A stretch of DNA of 64,000 nucleotides. Source: Rhizobium mongolense subsp. loessense. GTDB lineage: Bacteria > Pseudomonadota > Alphaproteobacteria > Rhizobiales > Rhizobiaceae. A program made the position numbers and the translations under genes. This document shows positions 8,647 to 17,335 of this stretch, one piece after another. The stretch spans positions 62,001 through 126,000 of the forward strand of contig NZ_FMTM01000012.1 in assembly GCF_900099775.1 (NCBI RefSeq), in the 5' to 3' direction. Each line of letters opens with the position of its first letter. The first letter of the stretch is position 1. The notes beneath the pieces were generated by a model that saw only the letters and a list, made by a program, of their open reading frames with translations, was not told the origin of the DNA and made no database searches.

Positions 8647-10078
8647 ACAGCCAATCGCCGTGATCGCGAGAAGCGGATCGAAGCGATGGGTCTCGGCTGC
8701 GGATCCAGCTGCCAGAAAAGCCGGCGTTCATGTCGGCATGGCCGCGGCAAAGGCGCAGTCGCTGTTCCGCGGTCTGATGCTCATCGATGCGGATTCTGGA
8801 GCCGACGCCGCCGCGCTCGAGCGCATCACGCTGTGGGCGCTGACGATCTATTCGCCAATCGTCGCCGTCGACGGGATTGATGGTATCGTCATGGATACAG
8901 AAGGCGCCGACCACCTGCAGGGTGGTGAACTGCAGATGGTGACGAAGATTGCCAATCAGTTTCTCGCCCGAAAACTGACGGCGCGCGTGGCGGTTGCCGA
9001 CAGTTGGGGTGCTGCCCATGCTTGCGCCCGCGCAATCAATCGCGAAACGATTGTCGTTCCTCCGGGCGAGACGGCCCGTGCCGTCGAAAAACTGCCGATT
9101 TCGCTTCTGCGCCTGCCGTCAAAGATCGTCTCTGATCTGCGCATTCTCGGTTTCCAGACAATCGGCGAGCTTGCCAATACCCCGCGGGCCCCGCTGACAT
9201 TGCGCTTCGGTCCGGAGGTCGGCCGCCGTCTCGACCAGATGCTCTGTCGTGTCGCCGAGCCGATCGAGCCAATCCGCACCGCAGAGCTGGTTGAAGTCTC
9301 CAAGGCCTTCGCCGAACCGATCGGGGCTGCGGAAACAATCAATAAATATGTTGGCCGTCTGGTTGTCCAACTCGTTGACGAACTCCAGAAGCGCGGGCTT
9401 GGCGTTCGCCGTGCCGACCTGATCGTCGAGAAGGTCGATGGTACGAGACAGGCCATCCGCGCCGGAACCGCCAGGCCCGCCCGCGATGTCGCCTGGCTGA
9501 CAAAACTGTTTCGGGACCGGACGGAAAAGATCGAGCCGGGCTTCGGGATCGAAAAGCTGGTCCTGCTCGCCGTGATAACCGAGCCTCTCGAGGAGGCTCA
9601 GAAAGCCTCTGCTTTGGTCGAGGATGAGATCACTGATGTCACGCCGCTGATCGACCTCTACGGAAACCGTGGGCAGCGGGTTTATCGCGTCGCACCGGTC
9701 GCCTCCGATGTGCCGGAACGCTCCGTCCAGCGGATCAGCCCCGTCGCCGAGCCAGTTGCTGTTGCCTGGGTCAGCCATTGGCGCCGTCCCGTCCGTCTGT
9801 TGCCGAGACCGGAACTGATCGAGGCGATTGCGCTGATGCCGGACCGGCCGCCAGTCTCCATCGTCTGGCGTGGCAAACGTCGCAAGGTTAAGCGTGCCGA
9901 CGGCCCGGAACGCATTTTCGGGGAGTGGTGGCAGCGCGACGCCGAAATGGACGCCGTGCGCGACTACTTTGTCATCGAGGACGAATCCGGTGAGCGCCTT
10001 TGGGTGTTCCGCTCCGGCGACGGTGTTGATCCGGATACTGGGTCCCATCGCTGGTTCTGTCACGGGATCTTTGCATGA
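8567..10078 (+). CDS. imuB: ImuB, Y-family polymerase-like mutasome adaptor
   Basis: A protein of 503 residues with the Y-family fold. The two catalytic acidic motifs of active Y-family polymerases are not kept: the N-terminal one reads VSIYLPDLPTERI, and the position of the SLDE-type motif reads AVDGIDGIVMD. This is what ImuB proteins look like: an inactive polymerase that bridges the sliding clamp, ImuA and DnaE2. The helix-hairpin-helix part is LGFQTIGELANTPRAPL near residues 200-216. It overlaps imuA at its 5' end and dnaE2 by four bases (ATGA) at its 3' end, a sign of translational coupling. Expected to be SOS induced through the LexA box before imuA. Confidence 0.93.
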   Translation: MTRVVSIYLPDLPTERIRRADPSIPPEQPIAVIARSGSKRWVSAADPAARKAGVHVGMAAAKAQSLFRGLMLIDADSGADAAALERITLWALTIYSPIVAVDGIDGIVMDTEGADHLQGGELQMVTKIANQFLARKLTARVAVADSWGAAHACARAINRETIVVPPGETARAVEKLPISLLRLPSKIVSDLRILGFQTIGELANTPRAPLTLRFGPEVGRRLDQMLCRVAEPIEPIRTAELVEVSKAFAEPIGAAETINKYVGRLVVQLVDELQKRGLGVRRADLIVEKVDGTRQAIRAGTARPARDVAWLTKLFRDRTEKIEPGFGIEKLVLLAVITEPLEEAQKASALVEDEITDVTPLIDLYGNRGQRVYRVAPVASDVPERSVQRISPVAEPVAVAWVSHWRRPVRLLPRPELIEAIALMPDRPPVSIVWRGKRRKVKRADGPERIFGEWWQRDAEMDAVRDYFVIEDESGERLWVFRSGDGVDPDTGSHRWFCHGIFA

Positions 10079-13000
10079 GCTACGCCGAGCTTCAGGTCAC
10101 GAGCCATTTTTCATTTCTACGCGGCGCCTCATCTGCGCAGGAGTTGTTCGAGACCGCCAAACAGCTCGGTATCGAGGCACTCGGCGTCGTCGATCGCAAT
10201 TCTCTCGCAGGCATCGTCCGCGCACTTGAAGCCTCGCGCGCAACGGGTCTGCGTCTGGTTGTTGGCTGTCGCCTCGATCTCGCGGATGGCATGTCGGTTC
10301 TGGTCTATCCGATGGACCGAGCTGCCTATTCGCGCCTGACGCGGCTGATCACGCTCGGCAAATCGCGTGGTGGCAAGAACAACTGCATCCTGCACTGGGA
10401 GGATGTCATCGCCTATTCGGAAGGCATGATTGGCATTCTGGTGCCGGATCTGCCGGATGATCTTTGCGCTATCCAGTTGCGTAAGATGGCTGAGCTATTT
10501 GGCGATCGTGCCTATGTTTCGCTCTGCCTGCGCCGGCGACCGAACGACCAGATGCGACTGCATGAGATTTCCAACATGGCTACGCGGCTCAAGGTGAAGA
10601 CCGTCGTCACCAATGACGTGCTGTTTCATGAGCCGGGCCGGCGGCAGTTGCAGGACATCGTCACCTGCATCCGGTACAATAGCACGATCGATGATGTCGG
10701 TTTCGAGCGGGAGAGGCATGCGGATCGGTTCCTCAAGCCACCGGAGGAGATGGAGCGCCTGTTCCCGCGCTACGAGCAAGCCCTGGCACGAACCATGGAG
10801 ATCGTCAGGCGCTGCAAGTTTAGCCTCGAGGAGCTCACCTACCAGTACCCGGAGGAGGCGATCGTGCCCGGCAAGGATGCCCAGGCGTCGCTGGAGCATT
10901 ATGTCTGGGAATGCGTGCCGGATCGCTATCCCGAAGGGCTGCCGCCGGATGTGCTAAAAACCGTGCGGCACGAGCTCGACCTCATCCGCACCATGAAATA
11001 CGCCCCATACTTTCTGACGGTGTTTTCGATCGTGCGCTTTGCCCGGAGCCAGGGCATTCTCTGTCAGGGCAGGGGATCGGCCGCCAACAGCGCCGTCTGC
11101 TATATTCTCGGCATCACATCGATCGATCCCTCGACCAATGATCTCCTCTTCGAGCGTTTCGTCAGCCAGGAACGCGACGAGCCGCCTGATATCGATGTCG
11201 ACTTCGAGCATGAACGGCGCGAGGAGGTCATACAGTGGATCTACAAGACCTATACCAAGGACAAGGCGGCACTCTGCGCTACCGTCACCCGTTATCGGGC
11301 CAAGGGCGCAATCCGCGATGTCGGTAAGGCGCTTGGCCTGCCGGAGGATGTCATCAAAGCGCTATCGTCAGGCATGTGGTCCTGGTCGGAAGAAGTTCCC
11401 GACCGAAACATCAGGGAACTCAATCTCAATCCCGAGGACCGGCGTCTGGCGCTCACTCTGAAACTCGCGCGGCAGCTGATGGGTGCGCCTCGGCATCTGG
11501 GGCAGCACCCCGGCGGTTTTGTCCTCACCCATGACCGGCTGGACGATCTCGTGCCGATCGAGCCGGCGACGATGAAGGACCGGCAGATCATCGAATGGGA
11601 CAAGGACGATGTCGAGGCTCTGAAATTCATGAAGGTGGATGTCTTGGCGCTCGGGATGTTGACCTGCATGGCAAAGGCATTCGATCTCATTCGCGAGCAC
11701 AAGGGCGATGATCTCGATCTGTCGAAAATAAAGCAGGAGGACGCGGCGACCTATGCAATGATCCGCAAGGCTGACACGCTCGGCACCTTCCAGATCGAAA
11801 GCCGGGCGCAAATGGCGATGCTGCCGCGCCTGAAACCACGCACTTTCTATGATCTCGTCGTCCAGGTGGCGATCGTCCGCCCCGGTCCAATCCAGGGTGA
11901 CATGGTGCATCCCTATCTTCGTCGCCGCGAGGGCAAGGAGGACGTCGTCTATCCGACGCCGGAGCTGGAGGCGGTGCTCGGCAAAACCTTGGGCGTGCCG
12001 TTGTTTCAGGAGAGCGCCATGCGGGTGGCGATGGTCTGTGCTGGTTTTACCGGCGGTGAGGCCGACCAGCTCAGAAAGAGCATGGCCACCTTCAAATTCA
12101 CCGGCGGCGTCTCACGGTTCAAGGACAAGCTGGTTTCGGGGATGGTGAAGAATGGCTATTCACCAGAGTTTGCCGAAAAGACCTTTTCGCAGCTGGAAGG
12201 CTTTGGCTCATACGGGTTTCCCGAAAGTCACGCGGCCTCCTTTGCGCTGATCGCCTATGCCTCGAACTACATCAAGTGCCATTACCCGGATGTGTTTTGC
12301 GCCGCCCTTTTGAACAGTCAGCCGATGGGCTTTTATGCGCCAGCCCAGATCGTTGGCGACGCGATCAAGCATGGCGTTCAGGTGAGGCCGGTCTGCGTCA
12401 ACCGCTCGCGCTGGGACTGCACGTTGGAAAGGATCGGAAGCAGCGATCGTCATGCTGTGCGGCTGGGTTTCCGGCAGGTGAAGGGATTGGCGGTTGCGGA
12501 GGCGGCGCGGATAGTCGCGGCGCGCATGGACAGCCCCTTTGCCTCAGTCGATGACATGTGGCGCCGGTCGAGTGTTCCGACCGAAGCGCTTGTCCAACTG
12601 GCAGAGGCCGATGCATTCCTGCCATCGCTCAAGCTCGAGAGGCGCGATGCCCTCTGGGCGATCAAGGCGTTGCGCGACGAGCCGTTACCGTTGTTTGCTG
12701 TCGCGACTGAGCGCGAAATGGCAGCGATTGCAGAGCAGCAGGAGCCGGAGGTAGCGCTTCGGCAGATGACGGACGGGCACAACGTCATCGAGGATTACAG
12801 CCACACCGGATTGACGCTGCGGCAACATCCGGTCGCCTTCCTGCGCGAGGACCTTTCGGCACGAAATATCATCACCTGCGCAGAGGCAATGAGCGCGCGG
12901 GACGGCCGGTGGGTTTATACCGCCGGTCTCGTGCTTGTCCGACAGAAGCCGGGATCAGCCAAAGGCGTCATGTTCATCACCATCGAGGACGAGACCGGGC

Positions 13001-13332
13001 CCGCCAATGTCGTAGTATGGCCTTCGCTGTTCGAGAAGCGCCGGCGCGTGGTGTTGGGATCTTCGATGATGGCGATCAATGGGCGTATCCAGCGAGAAGG
13101 GGAGGTCGTGCACCTCGTCGCACAGCAGCTGTTCGATCTGTCGGGGGACCTTGTCGGGCTAGCTGACCGGGATACTGAGTTCAGACTGCCGTCCGGACGA
13201 GGCGATGAATTTGCCCATGGTGGCGTTGGGCCGGATTCTCGGGATGGGCCAAAGCCGGTCGTCCCGCGGGACCTGTTCACGCCGGACCTTCATATCGATA
13301 CGCTGAAGGTGAAGGCCCGGAATTTTCACTAA
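10075..13332 (+). CDS. dnaE2: Error-prone DNA polymerase DnaE2
   Basis: A C-family polymerase of 1085 residues. Order: PHP domain (1 to about 200), polymerase core with the acidic motif PDIDVDFEHERR near 371 and KVDVLALGML near 520, the conserved GSYGFPESHAASFALIAYAS near 705, and a C-terminal OB-type domain near 940-1050 (VMFITIEDETG). Length and missing tau/exonuclease features fit DnaE2 rather than replicative DnaE1. With ImuA and ImuB it copies past lesions and produces damage-induced mutations. Its ATG overlaps the imuB stop. The gene ends 47 bp before the convergent DUF3800 gene with no obvious terminator between. Confidence 0.95.
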   Translation: MSYAELQVTSHFSFLRGASSAQELFETAKQLGIEALGVVDRNSLAGIVRALEASRATGLRLVVGCRLDLADGMSVLVYPMDRAAYSRLTRLITLGKSRGGKNNCILHWEDVIAYSEGMIGILVPDLPDDLCAIQLRKMAELFGDRAYVSLCLRRRPNDQMRLHEISNMATRLKVKTVVTNDVLFHEPGRRQLQDIVTCIRYNSTIDDVGFERERHADRFLKPPEEMERLFPRYEQALARTMEIVRRCKFSLEELTYQYPEEAIVPGKDAQASLEHYVWECVPDRYPEGLPPDVLKTVRHELDLIRTMKYAPYFLTVFSIVRFARSQGILCQGRGSAANSAVCYILGITSIDPSTNDLLFERFVSQERDEPPDIDVDFEHERREEVIQWIYKTYTKDKAALCATVTRYRAKGAIRDVGKALGLPEDVIKALSSGMWSWSEEVPDRNIRELNLNPEDRRLALTLKLARQLMGAPRHLGQHPGGFVLTHDRLDDLVPIEPATMKDRQIIEWDKDDVEALKFMKVDVLALGMLTCMAKAFDLIREHKGDDLDLSKIKQEDAATYAMIRKADTLGTFQIESRAQMAMLPRLKPRTFYDLVVQVAIVRPGPIQGDMVHPYLRRREGKEDVVYPTPELEAVLGKTLGVPLFQESAMRVAMVCAGFTGGEADQLRKSMATFKFTGGVSRFKDKLVSGMVKNGYSPEFAEKTFSQLEGFGSYGFPESHAASFALIAYASNYIKCHYPDVFCAALLNSQPMGFYAPAQIVGDAIKHGVQVRPVCVNRSRWDCTLERIGSSDRHAVRLGFRQVKGLAVAEAARIVAARMDSPFASVDDMWRRSSVPTEALVQLAEADAFLPSLKLERRDALWAIKALRDEPLPLFAVATEREMAAIAEQQEPEVALRQMTDGHNVIEDYSHTGLTLRQHPVAFLREDLSARNIITCAEAMSARDGRWVYTAGLVLVRQKPGSAKGVMFITIEDETGPANVVVWPSLFEKRRRVVLGSSMMAINGRIQREGEVVHLVAQQLFDLSGDLVGLADRDTEFRLPSGRGDEFAHGGVGPDSRDGPKPVVPRDLFTPDLHIDTLKVKARNFH

Positions 13333-13379
13333 AATGCTCAAGCCGAGCGTGCGGAAGGGGCATACACCTCCAAACCGCA

Positions 13380-14189
13380 TTAATCCTCAAGCGTGGAAAT
13401 TTGCAGGGTGTCGGCGGCAATAGCTTTCGGTGTTGCTTTCGGAAACGGGTGAGTTGGATCGGGAAGCGATGCGAGGCGCGCCTCTGTATCCTGCGTGACA
13501 TGAAAGCGAAGGCCTGAGACTGGCCCGACGCCATACCGGGCAAAGTACGGCCTTATGAGGTTGTAGCCGCGCTGGTCGCCTGATTGAAAGTGACGAAAGA
13601 TCCAGTAGGCGATCAAATCCGCCATCTGAATCAGGCGCGATGCCTTGGAATCCAGGAAAAGCGGGACTTCGGCAAAGTTACGAAGTTGCCCGTTGGCATG
13701 CCCCACGTGCTTGAACACATGAGACAGGGTTTGAATTTTCTCCTCGTAATTGCTTTTGTCGAGGATGACCAAGCCGCGTTGGGGGTTCTTTTTCTTATAG
13801 AGTGTCTTCAGATATCCATCGAAACACGAAGCCACTTCCTCGAAACTCCGAGCCAAAATGTCGTTGGGAGAAAAGAGCTTCTTTTCGATGACACAAGCGT
13901 AGACCTTCAACTGCAGCTGCTTGTCGGCCAGTAGCGACAAGATGTCGACGACGGCTTGAACTCTCTCGTTCGGAGGCACCCCTTTCCAGGTACCGTTGCC
14001 CGAGCGCATTGGGTTTCCATGGAACTCTATTTCTCGAGGATTGGTCGAGCTGAAGCGCGCCGCTACAGGATCTATCTGGGCTTCCAGCCAATGCGTTTGG
14101 CGCTCGAAGATGCTAAACCCGGCAAGGACAAAGAAGTCGGAGCTTGGATCATGCGAGTGACCAGACTCGTCGAGATATAGTAGATGCAA
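13380..14189 (-). CDS. DUF3800 domain protein
   Basis: A protein of 269 residues from the start chosen here. The hallmark LLYLDESGHS is at the very N-terminus, followed by FFVLAGFSIF; near the C-terminus is the LIQMADLIAYWIF segment with acidic residues. This matches DUF3800, a family with a suspected RNase H-like nuclease fold and no settled function, common on plasmids and near defence genes. I chose the TTG at 14189 because AGGGGG lies five bases upstream and relatives begin just before LYLDES. An ATG at 14222 (33 bp longer) is possible but sits in the middle of a perfect hairpin. A terminator-like structure therefore precedes the gene. Confidence 0.75.
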   Translation of the reverse strand: MHLLYLDESGHSHDPSSDFFVLAGFSIFERQTHWLEAQIDPVAARFSSTNPREIEFHGNPMRSGNGTWKGVPPNERVQAVVDILSLLADKQLQLKVYACVIEKKLFSPNDILARSFEEVASCFDGYLKTLYKKKNPQRGLVILDKSNYEEKIQTLSHVFKHVGHANGQLRNFAEVPLFLDSKASRLIQMADLIAYWIFRHFQSGDQRGYNLIRPYFARYGVGPVSGLRFHVTQDTEARLASLPDPTHPFPKATPKAIAADTLQISTLED

Positions 14190-14205
14190 CGAATCCCCCT
14201 GAAAC

Positions 14206-14232
14206 GAAAAAGCGGACCGCATGCGGTCCGCT
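14206..14232 (-). terminator. Perfect hairpin with T-run just upstream of the DUF3800 gene
   Basis: AGCGGACCGCATGCGGTCCGCT is a 22-base perfect palindrome at 14211-14232 and, read on the minus strand, is followed by TTTTTC. This has the form of an intrinsic terminator. It ends 17 bases before the ribosome site of the DUF3800 gene, so it may end an upstream transcript or attenuate the DUF3800 message. No clear minus-strand gene lies directly upstream. Confidence 0.6.
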
Positions 14233-14696
14233 CCAATTCGGTAAGCCGAGTGAAACAATCGTTCAACACACCGACGGATCAGCGCTCTCGACTATGACCA
14301 ATATATATCGGTTGCGTGTCGGCTTTTCAAGGGGCGGCTCCGCATGGCTCGCATTCGCCAACGTCCAGCGCTTCACGTCGTATGTGGCCCGTATCCAGCA
14401 GTTGTGGGCACGGACTTTGACCTGGTGACTGGAGCGAAAAGAAGACAGCATAAGGTATCGAGAAACGCGACAAGGTCCGCATCAGTATGATCATTGTTGG
14501 TCGGAGGCGTCTATTGAAGCGTCCCAATCCCGCTCTTGATGGATGGCTTCCTGATCCGGCCCCGGATCTCCGTCGATCAACCCGCTGACGGGGTCCGCTA
14601 GCAAGCTGCGGCCGCTTTGGCTGCGCCTTCGCGGTGATCGCGACCGGTTCCGGACACTGACGGGAGCCATCGAGCGGGGAATGGCCCGCTCCAAAG
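14233..14696. other. Stretch without a recognised gene
   Basis: About 460 bases between the DUF3800 gene and the first backbone gene. Open frames of 60-67 codons exist on both strands but none has convincing composition, ribosome site or recognisable sequence. No insertion sequence ends or tRNA seen. Confidence 0.5.
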
Positions 14697-14708
14697 ATGG
14701 AGCCTCAG

Positions 14709-14885
14709 ATGCACACCGATCTTTCCCTCGCGCAGAACCACGCCTTTCAGCTCGCCCGCACCCTGATGGTTCCAGTCACGCTGTTCAGGTCCGGCGACGA
14801 GTTCGGCGTTCTGCCGAGCGACGAACTCGATGACGAAGACGATCTGGAGATCGTGCATGAATTCCATCCCTGGCCGGCTCATTGA
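14709..14885 (+). CDS. Small acidic plasmid protein of unknown function
   Basis: A 58-residue protein with an ordered core, AFQLARTLMVPVTLFRSGDE, and an acidic C-terminus (DELDDEDDLEIVHEF). A start four codons earlier (ATG at 14697) is equally open. The composition is that of a real coding sequence, and it heads a co-directional run of backbone genes. I do not recognise a named family. Confidence 0.5.
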   Translation: MHTDLSLAQNHAFQLARTLMVPVTLFRSGDEFGVLPSDELDDEDDLEIVHEFHPWPAH

Positions 14886-15104
14886 GCCGGCATTTTCCTC
14901 TCCGAGGTGCCGCTTGCGAGCGGCAGGCGGCAAGGGAAGCTTCGCCGCGCCTTGGCACCGACGGTAGGTGCCAAGCTGCAGATCAGCAGATTGCCATCCG
15001 CGCCCTTGCCCCTTTGCTCTTCGCGGACTGCCGGAAACGGTCCCGCAAATTGCGGGAGACATGAATCTGGAGAGAAGGGCGGACGCGAAAGCGCCGGGAA
15101 AATA

Positions 15105-16070
15105 ATGAAGAAACAGAAGCTGGAAGAACTTCGGGACCGTGTCCTGTGCGCAGCCTTGTTGGAACAGGCTGGCTTTGCCATCGACGTCAAGGAAAGCACC
15201 CGCAAGGCATTAAAATACCGGCGCGGTGCGGAAATTGTCATCGTCATCCATGGAGGAAGGGGATGGTTCGATCCGCTGTCCGACGCGAAAGGAGATATCT
15301 TCGGTCTTGCGGAGTATCTGGACGGCATCACTTTTGTCGAGGCGCTCGACCGGGTTGCCGAGCTGATCGGCGTCATCGCCAGGAGTCCTGCCTGGTCTCG
15401 CCCGGCCGGGAAGCCCGCGCATAGCAGTTCCGCCTCGGAACGGTGGACCAAACGACGTCGCCCGTGGCAAGGGTCGATGACCTGGCGCTATCTGCGCACC
15501 GAGCGCTGCCTCCCTGTAACGATCATCCAGGAGGCCATCCGCAGTGATGGTCTCCGGGAAGGCCCTTACGGCAGCATGTGGGCTGCGCATGTCAATGACG
15601 AAGGCGGCGTCACTGGCTGGGAGGAGCGAGGCCCGGAGTGGCGCGCATTTTCAACGGGCGGATCGAAAGTGCTGTTTCGCCTTGGTTCCTCCGACGCCCT
15701 GCGTCTTTGCGTCACCGAGGCGGCGATCGACGCCATGAGCCTTGCGGCATTCGAGGGACTTCGTGAGGGCAGCCTCTACCTCAGCACCGGCGGTGGATGG
15801 TCGCCGGCGACGGACGCCGCGGTCCGCAAACTCGCCGCACGTCCTGGTGTTGTTCTGGTCGCGGCGACCGACGCCAATAGTCAGGGTGAGATCTTTGCCG
15901 GCCGGCTTCGTGACATTGCCGATGAGGTCGGCTGCGACTGGTTGCGAATGACGCCGCCGGCCGAGGACTGGAATGACGCACTGAAAGCGCGAGAAGAAGA
16001 AAAGAAGGAAAGGACAGTGAGGGCAGGAAGAGGAGGCCTGCCGCATGCCCGCCGGCCGCATCAAGGGTGA
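15105..16070 (+). CDS. DUF3991/toprim-like domain protein
   Basis: A protein of 321 residues. The N-terminal third (VIVIHGGRGWFDPLSDAKGDIFGLAEYL) resembles the DUF3991 zinc-finger-like primase segment seen in plasmid toprim proteins. A toprim-like core follows: LCVTEAAIDAMSLAAF near 205-220 (acidic E motif) and VVLVAATDANSQGE near 245-258 (DxN form in place of the usual DxD). Such proteins are thought to act in plasmid DNA processing or priming; the exact role is unknown. ATG chosen with GGGA upstream; the longer frame from 14907 is discarded because its sequence there is not protein-like. The C-terminal 20 residues are basic and poor in information. Confidence 0.75.
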   Translation: MKKQKLEELRDRVLCAALLEQAGFAIDVKESTRKALKYRRGAEIVIVIHGGRGWFDPLSDAKGDIFGLAEYLDGITFVEALDRVAELIGVIARSPAWSRPAGKPAHSSSASERWTKRRRPWQGSMTWRYLRTERCLPVTIIQEAIRSDGLREGPYGSMWAAHVNDEGGVTGWEERGPEWRAFSTGGSKVLFRLGSSDALRLCVTEAAIDAMSLAAFEGLREGSLYLSTGGGWSPATDAAVRKLAARPGVVLVAATDANSQGEIFAGRLRDIADEVGCDWLRMTPPAEDWNDALKAREEEKKERTVRAGRGGLPHARRPHQG

Positions 16071-16211
16071 AGCTTCGCCCGGCTGTGCCGGCCCTTGACC
16101 CGTCCGGACGGAGAGGCGGCGTGAGGGGAGGGGTCATGAAGGACTGAAGAGGATGGTGAGCCGGCACGGCTGCACCGCAATTCGGTTCGGACAGGGCCAA
16201 AGGAGCCGTCA

Positions 16212-16820
16212 GTGAACACCTCTTCCCAAATCCGTAAAGTCTACCAGGGCACCGCCGACCGCCATCAGATGTTCCGGTTGTTCGATCGGCATGCACAGCG
16301 CCCACATCGTTTCGAGGATGACGCAACCGCGCTTTATGCCGGCGAATGGTTCGAAATCACCGAGCGTGAACACGACTACATGTTCGAGATCCTGCCGCCG
16401 CTGTGGATTCGGGGCTCGATGTTCGCAATGCGCGAATTCCTGACCGGGCCTGTCACATCAGTGTTCTTCGCGCTGCGGATCGACGGGGTCATTCGTTTCT
16501 TCCATGGATATTGTGATCTCTCCAACGATCGGTCGGTGGAACACATGCGGCTGGCGATTATCGAGCGGGAAACGCGCCCGGTGAGAGCGATGACGCGGCG
16601 AGAGCGTCTCGAGCACATCTGGAGCGCCACGGCGGACGCCTATCGCGGCTACTCCGATCAAACCTCCCCGCAATATCTGCCGGATCAGCGCGTCATCAGT
16701 CTCTATACCAAAGCTCGATCTGCCAAGTTGAAGCTGCTCGACGGCCTGACCGACGATGAGATCGCCAGCAAACTGCCTGTCCAACTGCGCCATCTGCCCG
16801 ATGCGGCAGCCGCAGCGTGA
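16212..16820 (+). CDS. DUF1419 domain protein
   Basis: A protein of 202 residues. The stretch GTADRHQMFRLFDRHAQRPHRF and the later EHDYMFEILPPLWIRGSMFAMREFL are typical of DUF1419, a family found almost only on rhizobial plasmids and of unknown function. No signal peptide or membrane segment. It sits 141 bp after the toprim gene and 13 bp before the disrupted DUF3085 gene, on the same strand. The start is the first ATG (MNTSSQIRK); the sequence just before it, AGGAGCCGTCAGTG, gives a ribosome site. Confidence 0.7.
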   Translation: MNTSSQIRKVYQGTADRHQMFRLFDRHAQRPHRFEDDATALYAGEWFEITEREHDYMFEILPPLWIRGSMFAMREFLTGPVTSVFFALRIDGVIRFFHGYCDLSNDRSVEHMRLAIIERETRPVRAMTRRERLEHIWSATADAYRGYSDQTSPQYLPDQRVISLYTKARSAKLKLLDGLTDDEIASKLPVQLRHLPDAAAAA

Positions 16821-16833
16821 GGAGATGGGTGCG

Positions 16834-17234
16834 ATGCTTTCCTTTCCGATTGGATCCGTGCGGGCGGTGATCGCTCGCGGTCGCGCCGATGCGGAAGCCA
16901 ACGGCGGTTATCGCAATCCCCACTACGGCCTTGATCCCGGTCGCGACGAACAGCCGGGCGTCTGGTTGGTCGGCGATCACGGTGTCTACCTGTGCTCGAA
17001 CGGCAAATTGCCGGACGGCGAAAGCCCTTCGTCGCTTATGCGCTCGAATGCGATCCCCGCACGAACGACGACTGGTTCGAGGTCAAGCGCAGGACGTTCG
17101 GGGGAGACGACGGCGTCGAATTCATCGACGCCGCGCAACTGGAGGCCATGATCTCTGCCTGCCCAAATGCCCGGCATCTTGGCATCAGCTTTCAACCGGA
17201 CTCGATGGAGCTCTTCATCATCGAGTGGTCGTAA
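16834..17234 (+). pseudogene. DUF3085 gene with a one-base frameshift
   Basis: The first half reads MLSFPIGSVRAVIARGR ... GVWLVGDHGVYLCSNGKLPDGE in one frame. The second half continues in another frame as KPFVAYALECDP ... RRTFGGDDGVEFIDAAQLEAM ... MELFIIEWS. Joined, they give a normal DUF3085 protein of about 133 residues. The break is at the AAA run at 17021-17023: one added A would restore the frame. So this is either a genuine inactivating deletion, a sequencing error in a homopolymer, or a frameshifting site. GAGGAG lies nine bases before the ATG. Function of DUF3085 is unknown; it is a rhizobial plasmid family. Confidence 0.75.
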
Positions 17235-17335
17235 CGTCCCGGCTCGCAGCGGGATCTTCAACATCAATCAGCGTCCGTTTGCCGCCAATCGTCCTGGCGG
17301 AACGATGACGCGCGCTTTTACAAGGAGATTTTATC

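Noticed and set aside
9119..10063. Long minus-strand open frame opposite imuB
   Set aside because: High-GC shadow of a well-identified gene; no ribosome site or family resemblance. The same holds for long reverse frames opposite dnaE2, the DarB-like gene, traA, the ABC genes and the DctA gene.
14263..14451. Minus-strand 62-codon frame in the gap before the backbone genes
   Set aside because: No ribosome site, family or conserved context that I can see; left uncalled.
17012..17030. Programmed ribosomal frameshift in the DUF3085 gene
   Set aside because: Only a short A-run is present, without a slippery heptamer or a clear downstream structure; a deletion or sequence error is simpler.
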